From a virus, in the IMG/VR virus record IMGVR_UViG_3300042509_001557, positions 1-21,720 of that record: a stretch of DNA of 21,720 bases; one strand, written 5' to 3'. The notes below the pieces were generated by a model, which saw only the letters and a program-made list of their open reading frames with translations, did not search any database and was not told where the DNA came from. This document shows, piece after piece, positions 6,477 through 12,898 of the stretch. A program made the position numbers and the translations under genes. Each line of letters starts with the position of its first letter. Within the stretch, counting starts at the first letter, position 1.

Positions 6477-7231
6477 TGTCACAACAACCAGTATCGATCC
6501 ATCAGATCCAAGCACAATTCGGCACAGACAGTGGAAACTATGAAGTACTCACTGACGCAGCCATTCGATCAAAAGGTGTAGAAGGTGCGGCAGTCGAGAT
6601 CGGTGTCCGTCTCGGTGGTGGTCTACAACGTATCATCGACGGTCTCGTAGAAAGCGGTCAGACTCCTGAGAAGCCAGTCTTTGGTATTGATCCGTATGGC
6701 AACATCGAATATTATCGTGACGAGATCTTCAAAGAAGGTCGCTGTGACTATACGAATGAGATGCGCGACGTGTGCATGATCAACATGTATCTGTATTGTC
6801 GTCAGAAGAATGTGAATTTCTACATGTTCAACCTCGAAGACACAGAGTTCTTCAATCGTTATGCAGACGGTGTTCCTGTCTATGCAGAGCATAAGAGTCT
6901 TGTCAATAAGTACAGCGTAGTTCACTTCGATGGTCCTCATACGCTCGAAGCGCTTGATACCGAGATTGCGTTTTTCCTTGAACGATCAGATCCTGGCGCA
7001 GTCTTCGTCTTCGATGACGTAGAGATGTACGAACACGATGCTGTGCACAATCAATTGCTCGAGTATGGTATGGAAACGGCAATGGAAACTTCTCGTAAGT
7101 GGTCATATGTCAAGAAGGAACATATCGACAAAAAGTGGGAACCGGTCGTTGGAACTCCTGGTTGGGAGCCAAACGCAGAGCAGTACACGCCAAAGGGTGG
7201 TCCAAGTTTTAATTATAAAATCGACCTATGA
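6476..7231 (+). CDS. Class I SAM methyltransferase-like protein, end of the sugar cassette
   Basis: A 251-residue protein with Rossmann-type methyltransferase features: AAVEIGVRLGGGLQ (39-51) fits the glycine-rich SAM loop, FGIDPYG (69-75) the acidic end of strand 2, and VVHFDGPHTLEALDTEIAFF (about 148-167) then GAVFVFDDVE (174-183) resemble the TylF/Methyltransf_24 type of small-molecule or sugar methyltransferases. It starts in a TAATG overlap with gmhA and ends the cluster, just before a promoter element. A role in O-methylation of the transferred sugar is a reasonable guess. Substrate unknown. The family assignment is from pattern only, and a cephalosporin-hydroxylase-like relative is possible. 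Confidence 0.7.
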   Translation: MSQQPVSIHQIQAQFGTDSGNYEVLTDAAIRSKGVEGAAVEIGVRLGGGLQRIIDGLVESGQTPEKPVFGIDPYGNIEYYRDEIFKEGRCDYTNEMRDVCMINMYLYCRQKNVNFYMFNLEDTEFFNRYADGVPVYAEHKSLVNKYSVVHFDGPHTLEALDTEIAFFLERSDPGAVFVFDDVEMYEHDAVHNQLLEYGMETAMETSRKWSYVKKEHIDKKWEPVVGTPGWEPNAEQYTPKGGPSFNYKIDL

Positions 7232-7232
7232 A

Positions 7233-7276
7233 AATAAACATGTACAAATTATCAAAACTGTAGTAGATTGAATAAT
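7233..7276 (+). promoter_or_regulatory. ACATGTACA-type promoter element 1
   Basis: AATAAACATGTACA (7233-7246) directly follows the sugar cassette. ATCAAAACT follows it, and an AATAAT hexamer lies at 7271-7276, 24 nt after the box. The next gene starts at 7303 with AGAGG in between. The box and the ATCAAAACT segment match the elements at 11932 and 12622. No TTGACA-like -35 box is visible. Confidence 0.6.
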
Positions 7277-7302
7277 ACAAACAAGGAACTACAGAGGTAA
7301 AC

Positions 7303-8391
7303 ATGGTCATTAAGGTTAAAGCTAAACCCAAACAGATCTCTCGTGCGGCTATTCGGTCGATCGATGACAAAGCCTATGGCTCAGAACCCATCGTAATCGA
7401 TGGCTATAGCAATGCTCTGAATTGGTATAACTACATGGCATCTGATGATCAGTCACGCGACTGGTTCTTCACATATGCCAAGAAGAATTATACCAAGGAC
7501 CAACTCGCACTCCTACGCAAGCTTCCAAAGTGGAAGATTTCCAAAACTCTTGGTAACGTTGCACGTATTCTCCTGAATGGCAATGAGCTGCCGCAAAAGA
7601 ATCTCGACTATTTCAATGATAGTGTAAAGAATCTGCTTGCGGCAGCCACTCAGATTGTCGAAGAAGTCGAAGATGCGCCAAAGCCTGTCGTCGATATTCA
7701 AGCTCGCATTCGTGAGAAGGCCAACTACATCATTACGAGTCTCGAAGAAGAACTCGATAATGTCATCGATGGCAAAGAGTTCTCGATGTACACTTTTTGT
7801 CAAGCGAACGAATTGAACGCACAGATTCTCGGCATCGTAGCTGACTACTACCGTCCTCAATATACAGAGATTATGTCGAATGACGAGCAAGTTCAAGAAG
7901 CCTTCGGCAAGCGTCTGAAGTTTTGGATTAACTTTTGGCAGAGTTTCTTCGATGACATCGATCGTTATGTAAATAACAAGAAGGCTGTCAAGGTTCGTAA
8001 GCCACGTGAGAAGAAAGCAAAGTCTGCAGTCGATCTGGTCAAGAACCTTAAATACCAGAAGGAAGAGCCTTCACTCAAGATTGTCTCTGTCCATCCAGCA
8101 GAGATCGTAGGATGTACACAGCTATGGGCTTACAACACCAAATACAAGAAGTTGGCTCGATATGATTCGAGTGGTCCAGCTGGAATCCAAGTGAAGGGCA
8201 CTACCTTGATCGGTTATGATGTCGAAACTTCTACAAGCAAGAGCTTGCGAAAGCCAGATGTTTCTATTCAAGCATTGCTCGGTGCAGGCAAAGTCAGCCT
8301 ACGCAAGTTTATGGACGAGATCAAGACCGTAGAGTCGAAGCCGAATGGCCGAATCAATCAAGACACCATTCTACTAAGGGTTATTAAATGA
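7303..8391 (+). CDS. Conserved phage protein of unknown function, 362 residues
   Basis: This soluble protein has a charged N-terminal part, a helical middle (about 110-230) and a Lys/Arg-rich linker with KVRKPREKKAKSA near 228-240. It is followed by a beta-rich C-terminal region with LWAYNTKYKKLARYDSS and LIGYDVETSTSKSLRKPD. I have a memory of similar proteins in T4-like cyanophages and marine phages but no function. The basic linker and location before Rnh suggest a role on DNA or RNA, which is inference. ATG 7303 has AGAGG upstream, and the gene is the first behind promoter element 1. Its stop overlaps the next start (ATGA at 8388-8391). Confidence 0.85.
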   Translation: MVIKVKAKPKQISRAAIRSIDDKAYGSEPIVIDGYSNALNWYNYMASDDQSRDWFFTYAKKNYTKDQLALLRKLPKWKISKTLGNVARILLNGNELPQKNLDYFNDSVKNLLAAATQIVEEVEDAPKPVVDIQARIREKANYIITSLEEELDNVIDGKEFSMYTFCQANELNAQILGIVADYYRPQYTEIMSNDEQVQEAFGKRLKFWINFWQSFFDDIDRYVNNKKAVKVRKPREKKAKSAVDLVKNLKYQKEEPSLKIVSVHPAEIVGCTQLWAYNTKYKKLARYDSSGPAGIQVKGTTLIGYDVETSTSKSLRKPDVSIQALLGAGKVSLRKFMDEIKTVESKPNGRINQDTILLRVIK

Positions 8392-8738
8392 CGGACAACG
8401 TAATCTTATTTCCAGGTGTCAAGCGCGACGAGGCGCCGCCTCAGAACTTAGACGAAATTCATGATAAGGTTACTCAGACTCGTAAAGAACACGTGGCTGG
8501 AGTCATGAATGACATGATTCCTGACATAATTAATATGTTCGGAGCTTATGGCGTAGATATCAATGACGATAAATACATCAAAGATGTAGCCTTAGTCATG
8601 GAAGGCATCAAGGCATTGTTGCACAGACAGTATAATCTCGAGCATCCATTTCATAATATGTCTGACAACATATTTGAATTTAGATATAATGAAGACAGTA
8701 CAATTGAATATACGTATACTTTACCAGATGAAGAGTGA
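8388..8738 (+). CDS. Hypothetical phage protein, 116 residues
   Basis: An acidic, mostly helical protein beginning MTDNVILFPGVKRDE, an N-terminal pattern seen in several small T4-like phage proteins. The middle is predicted helical (HVAGVMNDMIPDIINMFGAYG...VALVMEGIKALLHRQY), and the C-terminus is a short acidic strand (EDSTIEYTYTLPDEE). No catalytic or metal motif is visible. The ATGA overlap with the 7303 gene suggests coupled translation. Function unknown. Confidence 0.8.
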   Translation: MTDNVILFPGVKRDEAPPQNLDEIHDKVTQTRKEHVAGVMNDMIPDIINMFGAYGVDINDDKYIKDVALVMEGIKALLHRQYNLEHPFHNMSDNIFEFRYNEDSTIEYTYTLPDEE

Positions 8739-8747
8739 GAAATTGAA

Positions 8748-9599
8748 ATGATTATTATGGACCTTTCGCAGGTTATGATTTCCAATCTAATGATACAACT
8801 TGGAAACCACACGAATGCAGATATCGAAGAAGATCTTTTGCGACACATGGTGCTAAACTCTGTTCGAGCTTATAATGTCAAGTTTAAGAACGAGTTCGGC
8901 GAGATGATTATCGCATGCGATGCTGGTAATAACTGGCGCCGTCAAGTATTTCCCTATTACAAAGCCAATCGTCGTAAGAATCGTGAGAAGTCCGAGATCA
9001 ACTGGACTGCCGTATTCGAGACTCTCAATAAAGTCCGCGATGAACTCAAGGATTACTTTCCTTATCGAGTCATTCGTGTCGATGGCGCCGAAGCTGATGA
9101 TATCATCGGCACTCTTGCACAAACCTATGGCAATACCAACGAGAAGATCTTGATTCTTTCTGGTGACAAGGACTTTGTGCAGCTTCAAGCTTACATGAAC
9201 GTACAGCAGTTTGATCCTGTACAGAAGAAGTGGCGTAAGACGAACGACGTCGATAAGTTCATCAAAGAACATATCATTCGCGGTGATACTGGCGACGGTG
9301 TTCCTAACTTCTTGTCAGCAGATGACACGTTCGTTGTCGGTGCCAGACAGAAACCTATTAGTCAGAAAAAATTAGATCAGTGGCTCGTATCAGATCCAAA
9401 GGAATTCTGTGACGAGAAGATGCTGCGCGGTTACCTTCGCAATCAGCAGCTCGTTGATCTCAACTTCATTCCTCCTGATATTAAGAAGGAAGTGCTCGTG
9501 CAGTACGAGCAGCAAGCTGGTAAAGGAAGAGATAAACTCTTCAACTACTTTATCGAACGTCGTCTCAAACTCCTATTAGAAAGCATTAACGAGTTTTAA
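8748..9599 (+). CDS. rnh: T4-type RNase H (5'-3' exonuclease, FEN-1 family)
   Basis: Rnh removes RNA primers and adjacent DNA from lagging-strand fragments during phage replication. The 283-residue protein aligns by eye with T4 Rnh along its length. Metal-binding acidic residues appear in MDLSQ (D5), CDAG (D58), GAEADDI (E115, D117, D118), SGDKDF (D140, D142) and RGDTGDGVPN (D180, D183). The basic segment NNWRRQVFPYYKANRRKNREKS (61-82) corresponds to the arch region, and the last residues SINEF match T4. Two ATGs (8748 and 8757) are possible starts; D5 would be kept with either. In T4, rnh lies near the 33-59-32 cluster, as it does here at some distance. Confidence 0.95.
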   Translation: MIIMDLSQVMISNLMIQLGNHTNADIEEDLLRHMVLNSVRAYNVKFKNEFGEMIIACDAGNNWRRQVFPYYKANRRKNREKSEINWTAVFETLNKVRDELKDYFPYRVIRVDGAEADDIIGTLAQTYGNTNEKILILSGDKDFVQLQAYMNVQQFDPVQKKWRKTNDVDKFIKEHIIRGDTGDGVPNFLSADDTFVVGARQKPISQKKLDQWLVSDPKEFCDEKMLRGYLRNQQLVDLNFIPPDIKKEVLVQYEQQAGKGRDKLFNYFIERRLKLLLESINEF

Positions 9600-9600
9600 T

Positions 9601-10029
9601 ATGCAAAGAACATTAGCGATAGCAGAGATCCTTGATTTGGTCAAGGAAGCAAAAGATGTACCATCAAAGGTTTCTGTCTTACGACAGTATGATAATGAAA
9701 CACTTCGGTATATCCTTGAATTGGCATTCCATCCTAACGTAGGATGGTGGCTACCAGAAGGAGCTCCTCCTTATAAGCCGAGCGAAGTGCTCGACAGCGA
9801 AGGAAGACTCTATCAAGAGGCACGTACACTTCCTCTTTACCTCAGCGGCAATCGTCCTGACATTAAACAAGTTCAGCGCGAAATGCTTTTCATCGGTCTT
9901 CTCGAATCTCTTCATCCGAAGGATGCAAATCTTTTGATTGCAGTCAAGGATAAGAAAGTCGAAGGACTCAACGCAGCAACAATTAACGAAGCTTTTCCAG
10001 GGTTAATTCCAAATGAGCAACACGGTTAA
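9601..10029 (+). CDS. Conserved T4-like phage protein (DUF6433-like)
   Basis: A 142-residue protein: an N-terminal helix (TLAIAEILDLVKEAKDVPSKVSVLRQYDN), a core RYILELAFHPNVGWWLPEGAPPY, then a helical C-terminus with EMLFIGLLESLHPKDANLLIAVKDKK and AFPGLIPNE. The order of these blocks matches my recollection of DUF6433, found in T4-like cyanophages; that label is from memory. It starts one base after the rnh stop, so it probably shares the operon. Its 3' end overlaps a small gene at 10013. Function unknown. Confidence 0.82.
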   Translation: MQRTLAIAEILDLVKEAKDVPSKVSVLRQYDNETLRYILELAFHPNVGWWLPEGAPPYKPSEVLDSEGRLYQEARTLPLYLSGNRPDIKQVQREMLFIGLLESLHPKDANLLIAVKDKKVEGLNAATINEAFPGLIPNEQHG

Positions 10030-10180
10030 GCGTTTTAGAAAATATAATGAAGAATATGACGACTCGAAAAATACATCACATGATCATCGTCAGCATTTGA
10101 GTGAGAAGCGGCTTCGATCTGCCCTTCGTTCTAAAGCAAAAAGCACCCTTTTAGATCTGATAGAAGATGAAGATTATTAA
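10013..10180 (+). CDS. 55-residue charged small protein
   Basis: This short frame lies between two well-supported genes and overlaps both: its ATG is inside the end of the 9601 gene and its TAA overlaps the ATG at 10180 (TAATG). The protein begins MSNTVKRFRKYNEEYDD, has a His/Arg-rich centre (SHDHRQHLSEKRLRSALRSK) and ends in a helix with an acidic tail (LLDLIEDEDY). Alternating basic and acidic helices suggest a small adaptor. Similar KRFRKYNEEYDD-type small proteins occur, as far as I recall, in other T4-like phages. No function can be assigned. Confidence 0.75.
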   Translation: MSNTVKRFRKYNEEYDDSKNTSHDHRQHLSEKRLRSALRSKAKSTLLDLIEDEDY

Positions 10181-10479
10181 TGCCTATATACGAATTTAGA
10201 CTCAAAGAAACCGGAGAAGTTTTCGAGGAATTCTTTAACTATCAACAGAAAATTGATTTTCTCGAGGCCAATCCAGACATCGAAGAAATTATAGGCGCTC
10301 CTAATTTTGTATCAGGAATAGCAGGCGTAACTCACAAAAATGACTCGGGCTTTAACGACCTACTCAATAGAATCGGTAATGCCAACCCATACTCGCCACT
10401 CGGTGAACAACACGCTGATAAAGGTATTAAAAGCACCAAAACCAGAGAGGCAGTAAATAAGGCTCGTAATAAAAAATAA
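10180..10479 (+). CDS. Conserved small phage protein with FmdB-like N-terminus lacking Cys
   Basis: The start MPIYEFRLKETGEVFEEFFNYQQKIDFLEANPDIEEII resembles FmdB-type zinc-ribbon proteins, but the Cys pairs of that family are absent, so no zinc site can form. The middle has NDSGFNDLLNRIGNANPYSPLGE and the C-terminus is basic (KGIKSTKTREAVNKARNKK). This arrangement is common in T4-like phages; the role is unknown. It is translated from a TAATG overlap with the previous gene and is followed by the PhoH gene. Confidence 0.8.
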   Translation: MPIYEFRLKETGEVFEEFFNYQQKIDFLEANPDIEEIIGAPNFVSGIAGVTHKNDSGFNDLLNRIGNANPYSPLGEQHADKGIKSTKTREAVNKARNKK

Positions 10480-10488
10480 GGACAACTT

Positions 10489-11241
10489 GTGCAACATAGC
10501 CAACCTCGTTTAACTAAGAGAGAAAAAAGAATCGCCAGACAAAATGGTGACACACAAGAAGGGTTGACATTTAAAACTCAAAATTTCAATTTAAAAAATA
10601 TTAATCCACTCACAGAAAACCAGCGCATTGCGTTTGATGCTTTTGATGATGGAAAACATTTGATGTTGCACGGCATGGCTGGTACAGGTAAAACGTTTAT
10701 TGCTCTGTATAAGGCCATTGAATCGATGATGGAAAATACCGGTGTACAAAATAAGATTTATATTGTAAGATCGGTAGTACCAACACGAGATATGGGTTTT
10801 CTTCCTGGAAACCAGAAGGAAAAGATGAAGGTCTATGAGGCACCTTACTATGCAATCTGCACCGAATTGTTTGATCGGTCTGATGCATACGAGATCCTCA
10901 AGCAGAAGAACGCCATCGAGTTTATCTCAACGTCGTTCGTTCGTGGTATTACCATGAACAACTGTTTTGTCATTGTGGACGAAGTCAATAACATGACGTT
11001 CCACGAACTGGACTCGGTGATCACTCGTATTGGTAAGGGTTGTAAAGTATTGTTCTGCGGTGACTTCCGTCAGTCAGATCTTACGAAGGACCAAGAACGC
11101 AACGGACTCAAGGACTTTATGAAGGTCCTCGGTAAGTTGAATGATTTTGTACATGTTGACTTTCTCGAACAGGATATCGTTCGATCGAAATTAGTGAAGG
11201 AATATATAATTGCTCGTCAAAAACTCGGACTTCAACCGTAA
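10489..11241 (+). CDS. phoH: PhoH-family P-loop ATPase
   Basis: A 250-residue protein with the PhoH ATPase core: Walker A GMAGTGKT at 62-69, RSVVPTRDMGFLPG (94-107), FVRGITMNNCF (150-160), Walker B VIVDEVNNM at 161-169 and the sensor-like GDFRQSDL (191-198). PhoH proteins are widespread in phages of marine and soil bacteria; they are related to helicase domains and may act on RNA, but the phage role is unsettled. The second acidic motif reads DEVNN, not the usual DEAQN. The start is GTG 10489, with AAGGA at 10478-10482 upstream; no ATG is near. The 3' end overlaps the nuclease gene by 32 nt. Confidence 0.92.
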   Translation: MQHSQPRLTKREKRIARQNGDTQEGLTFKTQNFNLKNINPLTENQRIAFDAFDDGKHLMLHGMAGTGKTFIALYKAIESMMENTGVQNKIYIVRSVVPTRDMGFLPGNQKEKMKVYEAPYYAICTELFDRSDAYEILKQKNAIEFISTSFVRGITMNNCFVIVDEVNNMTFHELDSVITRIGKGCKVLFCGDFRQSDLTKDQERNGLKDFMKVLGKLNDFVHVDFLEQDIVRSKLVKEYIIARQKLGLQP

Positions 11242-11899
11242 AGGTTTCGAATACGATCTGCTAGACTTTGCGGAGCTGCAAAGGATAGATGGTCCAACAC
11301 GTCTCTATGAGACACCAGAAGGAAAGAGATATCCGTCTGTCACCGCCGTCCTCGGTAAGATGACTGATAAATCTGCCCTTGAAGCTTGGAAGAAAAGAGT
11401 AGGCGAGGACGAAGCAGCTCGAGTTTCATCTCGGGCTGCCACTCGTGGAACTAACATCCATACGATGTGTGAAAACTATGTGTTAGGCCATGACATCGAT
11501 ACGTCGATGCCTCATAACATGATGATGTTTCGTCAGATCAAGATGATCCTTGACGACAAGGTTGACATGATCAGAGCCACAGAATGTACGCTCTTCTCCG
11601 ATCATCTGAAACTAGCAGGTTCATGCGACCTCATAGCAGACTACGACGGCCGTCTGTCGATCATTGACTATAAGACTTCTGCGAAGCTGAAGCGAAAGGA
11701 CTGGATCGAAGGATACTTCCTACAGACCAGTCTCTATGCATACATGCTATGGGAAATGACAGGCATCTTAGTGAAGGATATCGTTATCATCATTGGTGTC
11801 GATGATTCTCTCGAGGCACAAGTGTTTAGGGAACGTCCTCAAAACTACCTTGAGAAAGCGACCGATCTGGTTCGATCTTACCATCAAATGTACGGATAA
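11210..11899 (+). CDS. PD-(D/E)XK exonuclease (RecB/Cas4-like fold)
   Basis: The 229-residue protein has the RecB-type nuclease pattern: ATRGTNIH with H84, LAGSCDLIA with D140, IIDYKTS with D153 and K155, and a following Gln-Tyr motif (LQTSLYAYM, Q172). These residues form the metal site of single-strand or double-strand exonucleases. Related proteins are common in T4-like cyanophages as putative exonucleases and may process replication or recombination intermediates. No in-frame ATG exists upstream of the conserved part. The TTG at 11210, with GAAGGA upstream at 11196-11201, is the best start, within the last codons of phoH. Next comes a strong terminator. Confidence 0.88.
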   Translation: MLVKNSDFNRKGFEYDLLDFAELQRIDGPTRLYETPEGKRYPSVTAVLGKMTDKSALEAWKKRVGEDEAARVSSRAATRGTNIHTMCENYVLGHDIDTSMPHNMMMFRQIKMILDDKVDMIRATECTLFSDHLKLAGSCDLIADYDGRLSIIDYKTSAKLKRKDWIEGYFLQTSLYAYMLWEMTGILVKDIVIIIGVDDSLEAQVFRERPQNYLEKATDLVRSYHQMYG

Positions 11900-11900
11900 G

Positions 11901-11928
11901 AAAATGCGGCTTCGGTCGCATTTTTTTT
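11901..11928 (+). terminator. Rho-independent terminator after the replication block
   Basis: AAATGCG (11902-11908) pairs with CGCATTT (11917-11923); a G-T wobble and a C-G pair close a TTCG tetraloop, and eight Ts run from 11921 to 11928. It lies two bases after the stop of the exonuclease gene and ends the rnh-phoH-exonuclease transcript just before promoter element 2. Confidence 0.93.
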
Positions 11929-11931
11929 GAC

Positions 11932-11979
11932 AATAAACATGTACATTTTATCAAAACTTTGGTAAGGTGGACCTATAAT
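11932..11979 (+). promoter_or_regulatory. ACATGTACA-type promoter element 2
   Basis: AATAAACATGTACA (11932-11945) is followed by a conserved CAAAACTTTGGTAAGGTGG stretch and a perfect TATAAT at 11974-11979. All 48 bases recur exactly at 12622-12669. It lies right behind a terminator and 17 nt before the ATG at 11996, so it is almost certainly a promoter. No -35 consensus is present; the box centre falls about -44 to -47, near where a class II activator binds. Confidence 0.78.
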
Positions 11980-11995
11980 CAAAGAGGAAAAAATC

Positions 11996-12181
11996 ATGAC
12001 TAACACCATTACCTTCGACTTCGACTACAACCACAACATCTTCGAAACTCTCGCTTCGTATTATACCACTATCACCGACATTCAATACACCACCGTTACC
12101 CGTAACGGAAATCCAACCATTTGTATCACTTTCGTCGACATCGATTCCGCCAATAAATTCAAAACCGAAAATCACCTCTAA
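11996..12181 (+). CDS. Small hypothetical protein, 61 residues
   Basis: This protein reads MTNTITFDFDYNHNIFETL, then two beta-type stretches (TDIQYTTVTRNGNPTICITFVDI) and a short polar end. The pattern suggests a small alpha/beta fold. It has its own promoter (element 2) and a GAGGA ribosome site about 10 nt upstream, and is followed by another promoter, so it is a single-gene unit. No homologue comes to mind. Genes like this in phages are often host-takeover or anti-defence factors, but there is no direct evidence here. Confidence 0.75.
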   Translation: MTNTITFDFDYNHNIFETLASYYTTITDIQYTTVTRNGNPTICITFVDIDSANKFKTENHL

Positions 12182-12188
12182 TTTTCGA

Positions 12189-12236
12189 AATAAACATGTA
12201 CAATATTTCGAAAACAAGGTATCCTGGATATATGAT
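12189..12236 (+). promoter_or_regulatory. ACATGTACA-type promoter element 3
   Basis: AATAAACATGTACA (12189-12202) is followed, after 28 nt, by TATGAT (12231-12236), the same spacing as elements 2 and 4. The intervening bases keep CGAAAAC and GGTA...TGG but differ elsewhere. Nine bases upstream is the stop of the 61-residue gene; downstream AAGGAA precedes the ATG at 12253. Confidence 0.7.
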
Positions 12237-12252
12237 AAAGAAGGAAACAAAA

Positions 12253-12459
12253 ATGACTAAGCTATATGAATACATCCTCGCTCAAGATGATCCTTTCGAT
12301 TTCATCTATGAAGCCCTCAGCGGAACTCATGGTGTTGAAACCATGAACACCTGCACTGAGATGTACAGTGATATCTCTGCAGATTATATGTTGCATCCTG
12401 ATGATGACTTCGAAAAAATCATTGCAATCATGGTTCAACAAATGGAGGATGATGTATGA
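12253..12459 (+). CDS. Small acidic hypothetical protein, 68 residues
   Basis: An acidic helical protein (MTKLYEYILAQDDPFDFIYEAL...DDDFEKIIAIMVQQMEDDV). I chose ATG 12253, preceded by AAGGAA at 12241-12246, because a longer frame from 12196 would begin inside promoter element 3. The stop overlaps the next ATG (ATGA at 12456-12459). No motif is recognisable. The DxDD-rich surface resembles DNA-mimic or inhibitor proteins only in charge, which is a weak hint. Confidence 0.75.
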   Translation: MTKLYEYILAQDDPFDFIYEALSGTHGVETMNTCTEMYSDISADYMLHPDDDFEKIIAIMVQQMEDDV

Positions 12460-12626
12460 GTAGTCCTGTCATAGGCTACTTCGGCATGGATACCGTTCAG
12501 CGAGCCATCGCCGCATATTTCGCCAAGCATGGCATCACAGAAGATGTTCGTGACTATCTTATGGTCCTCGAGGACGAAAAGCCCGATGACTTTTTTCAGA
12601 TGGTTTCTGATTTTATCGAAAAATAA
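12456..12626 (+). CDS. 56-residue hypothetical protein coupled to the 12253 gene
   Basis: This short frame begins in an ATGA overlap with the previous gene and ends at a TAA whose bases already belong to promoter element 4. The protein (MSSPVIGYFGMDTVQRAIAAYFAKHGITEDVRDYL...) has two likely amphipathic helices and an acidic C-terminal part (EDEKPDDFFQMVSDFIEK). Tight overlap and a normal codon pattern support it. No family is recognised; it may form a pair with the 68-residue protein upstream. Confidence 0.7.
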   Translation: MSSPVIGYFGMDTVQRAIAAYFAKHGITEDVRDYLMVLEDEKPDDFFQMVSDFIEK

Positions 12627-12669
12627 ACATGTACATTTTATCAAAACTTTGGTAAGGTGGACCTATAAT
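12622..12669 (+). promoter_or_regulatory. ACATGTACA-type promoter element 4 (exact copy of element 2)
   Basis: This 48-base segment is identical to 11932-11979, including TATAAT at 12664-12669. It overlaps the stop codon of the 56-residue gene and is followed by AAGAAGGAAG and the ATG at 12686. Confidence 0.78.
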
Positions 12670-12685
12670 AAAGAAGGAAGCAAAC

Positions 12686-12829
12686 ATGAACACGATCACT
12701 CAAGTTATTCGCGATATGAAGGCTACTATGACTCCTGCAGAGTTTCGCAACGAGATGCTCGCTAGCCTCTCATTTCTTATCTTTGCCCCTATCGTATTTG
12801 CTGGCCTCTGGATTATCACGCCAGCGTAA
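12686..12829 (+). CDS. 47-residue single-pass membrane protein
   Basis: The N-terminal half is a polar helix (MNTITQVIRDMKATMTPAEF) and the C-terminal half is one hydrophobic span (LASLSFLIFAPIVFAGLWII) ending in TPA. It has its own copy of the repeated promoter and a GAAGGA ribosome site upstream of ATG 12686. Small membrane proteins in this position in phages can serve as superinfection or lysis regulators, but nothing specific is visible. The TAA at 12827-12829 abuts promoter element 5. Confidence 0.72.
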   Translation: MNTITQVIRDMKATMTPAEFRNEMLASLSFLIFAPIVFAGLWIITPA

Positions 12830-12875
12830 ATTAAACATGTACAAATAGGCCATTCTATGGTAGAATGGTTATACC
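12829..12875 (+). promoter_or_regulatory. ACATGTACA-type promoter element 5
   Basis: AATTAAACATGTACA (12829-12843) is followed after 26 nt by TATACC (12870-12875). The intervening segment keeps CTATGGTA..ATGG, similar to CTTTGGTA..GTGG of elements 2 and 4. It precedes the DUF932 gene at 12899, with AAAAAGGAAA between. The -10 is weaker than in elements 2 and 4. Confidence 0.6.
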
Positions 12876-12898
12876 AAATTGAAAAAGGAAACTATATT

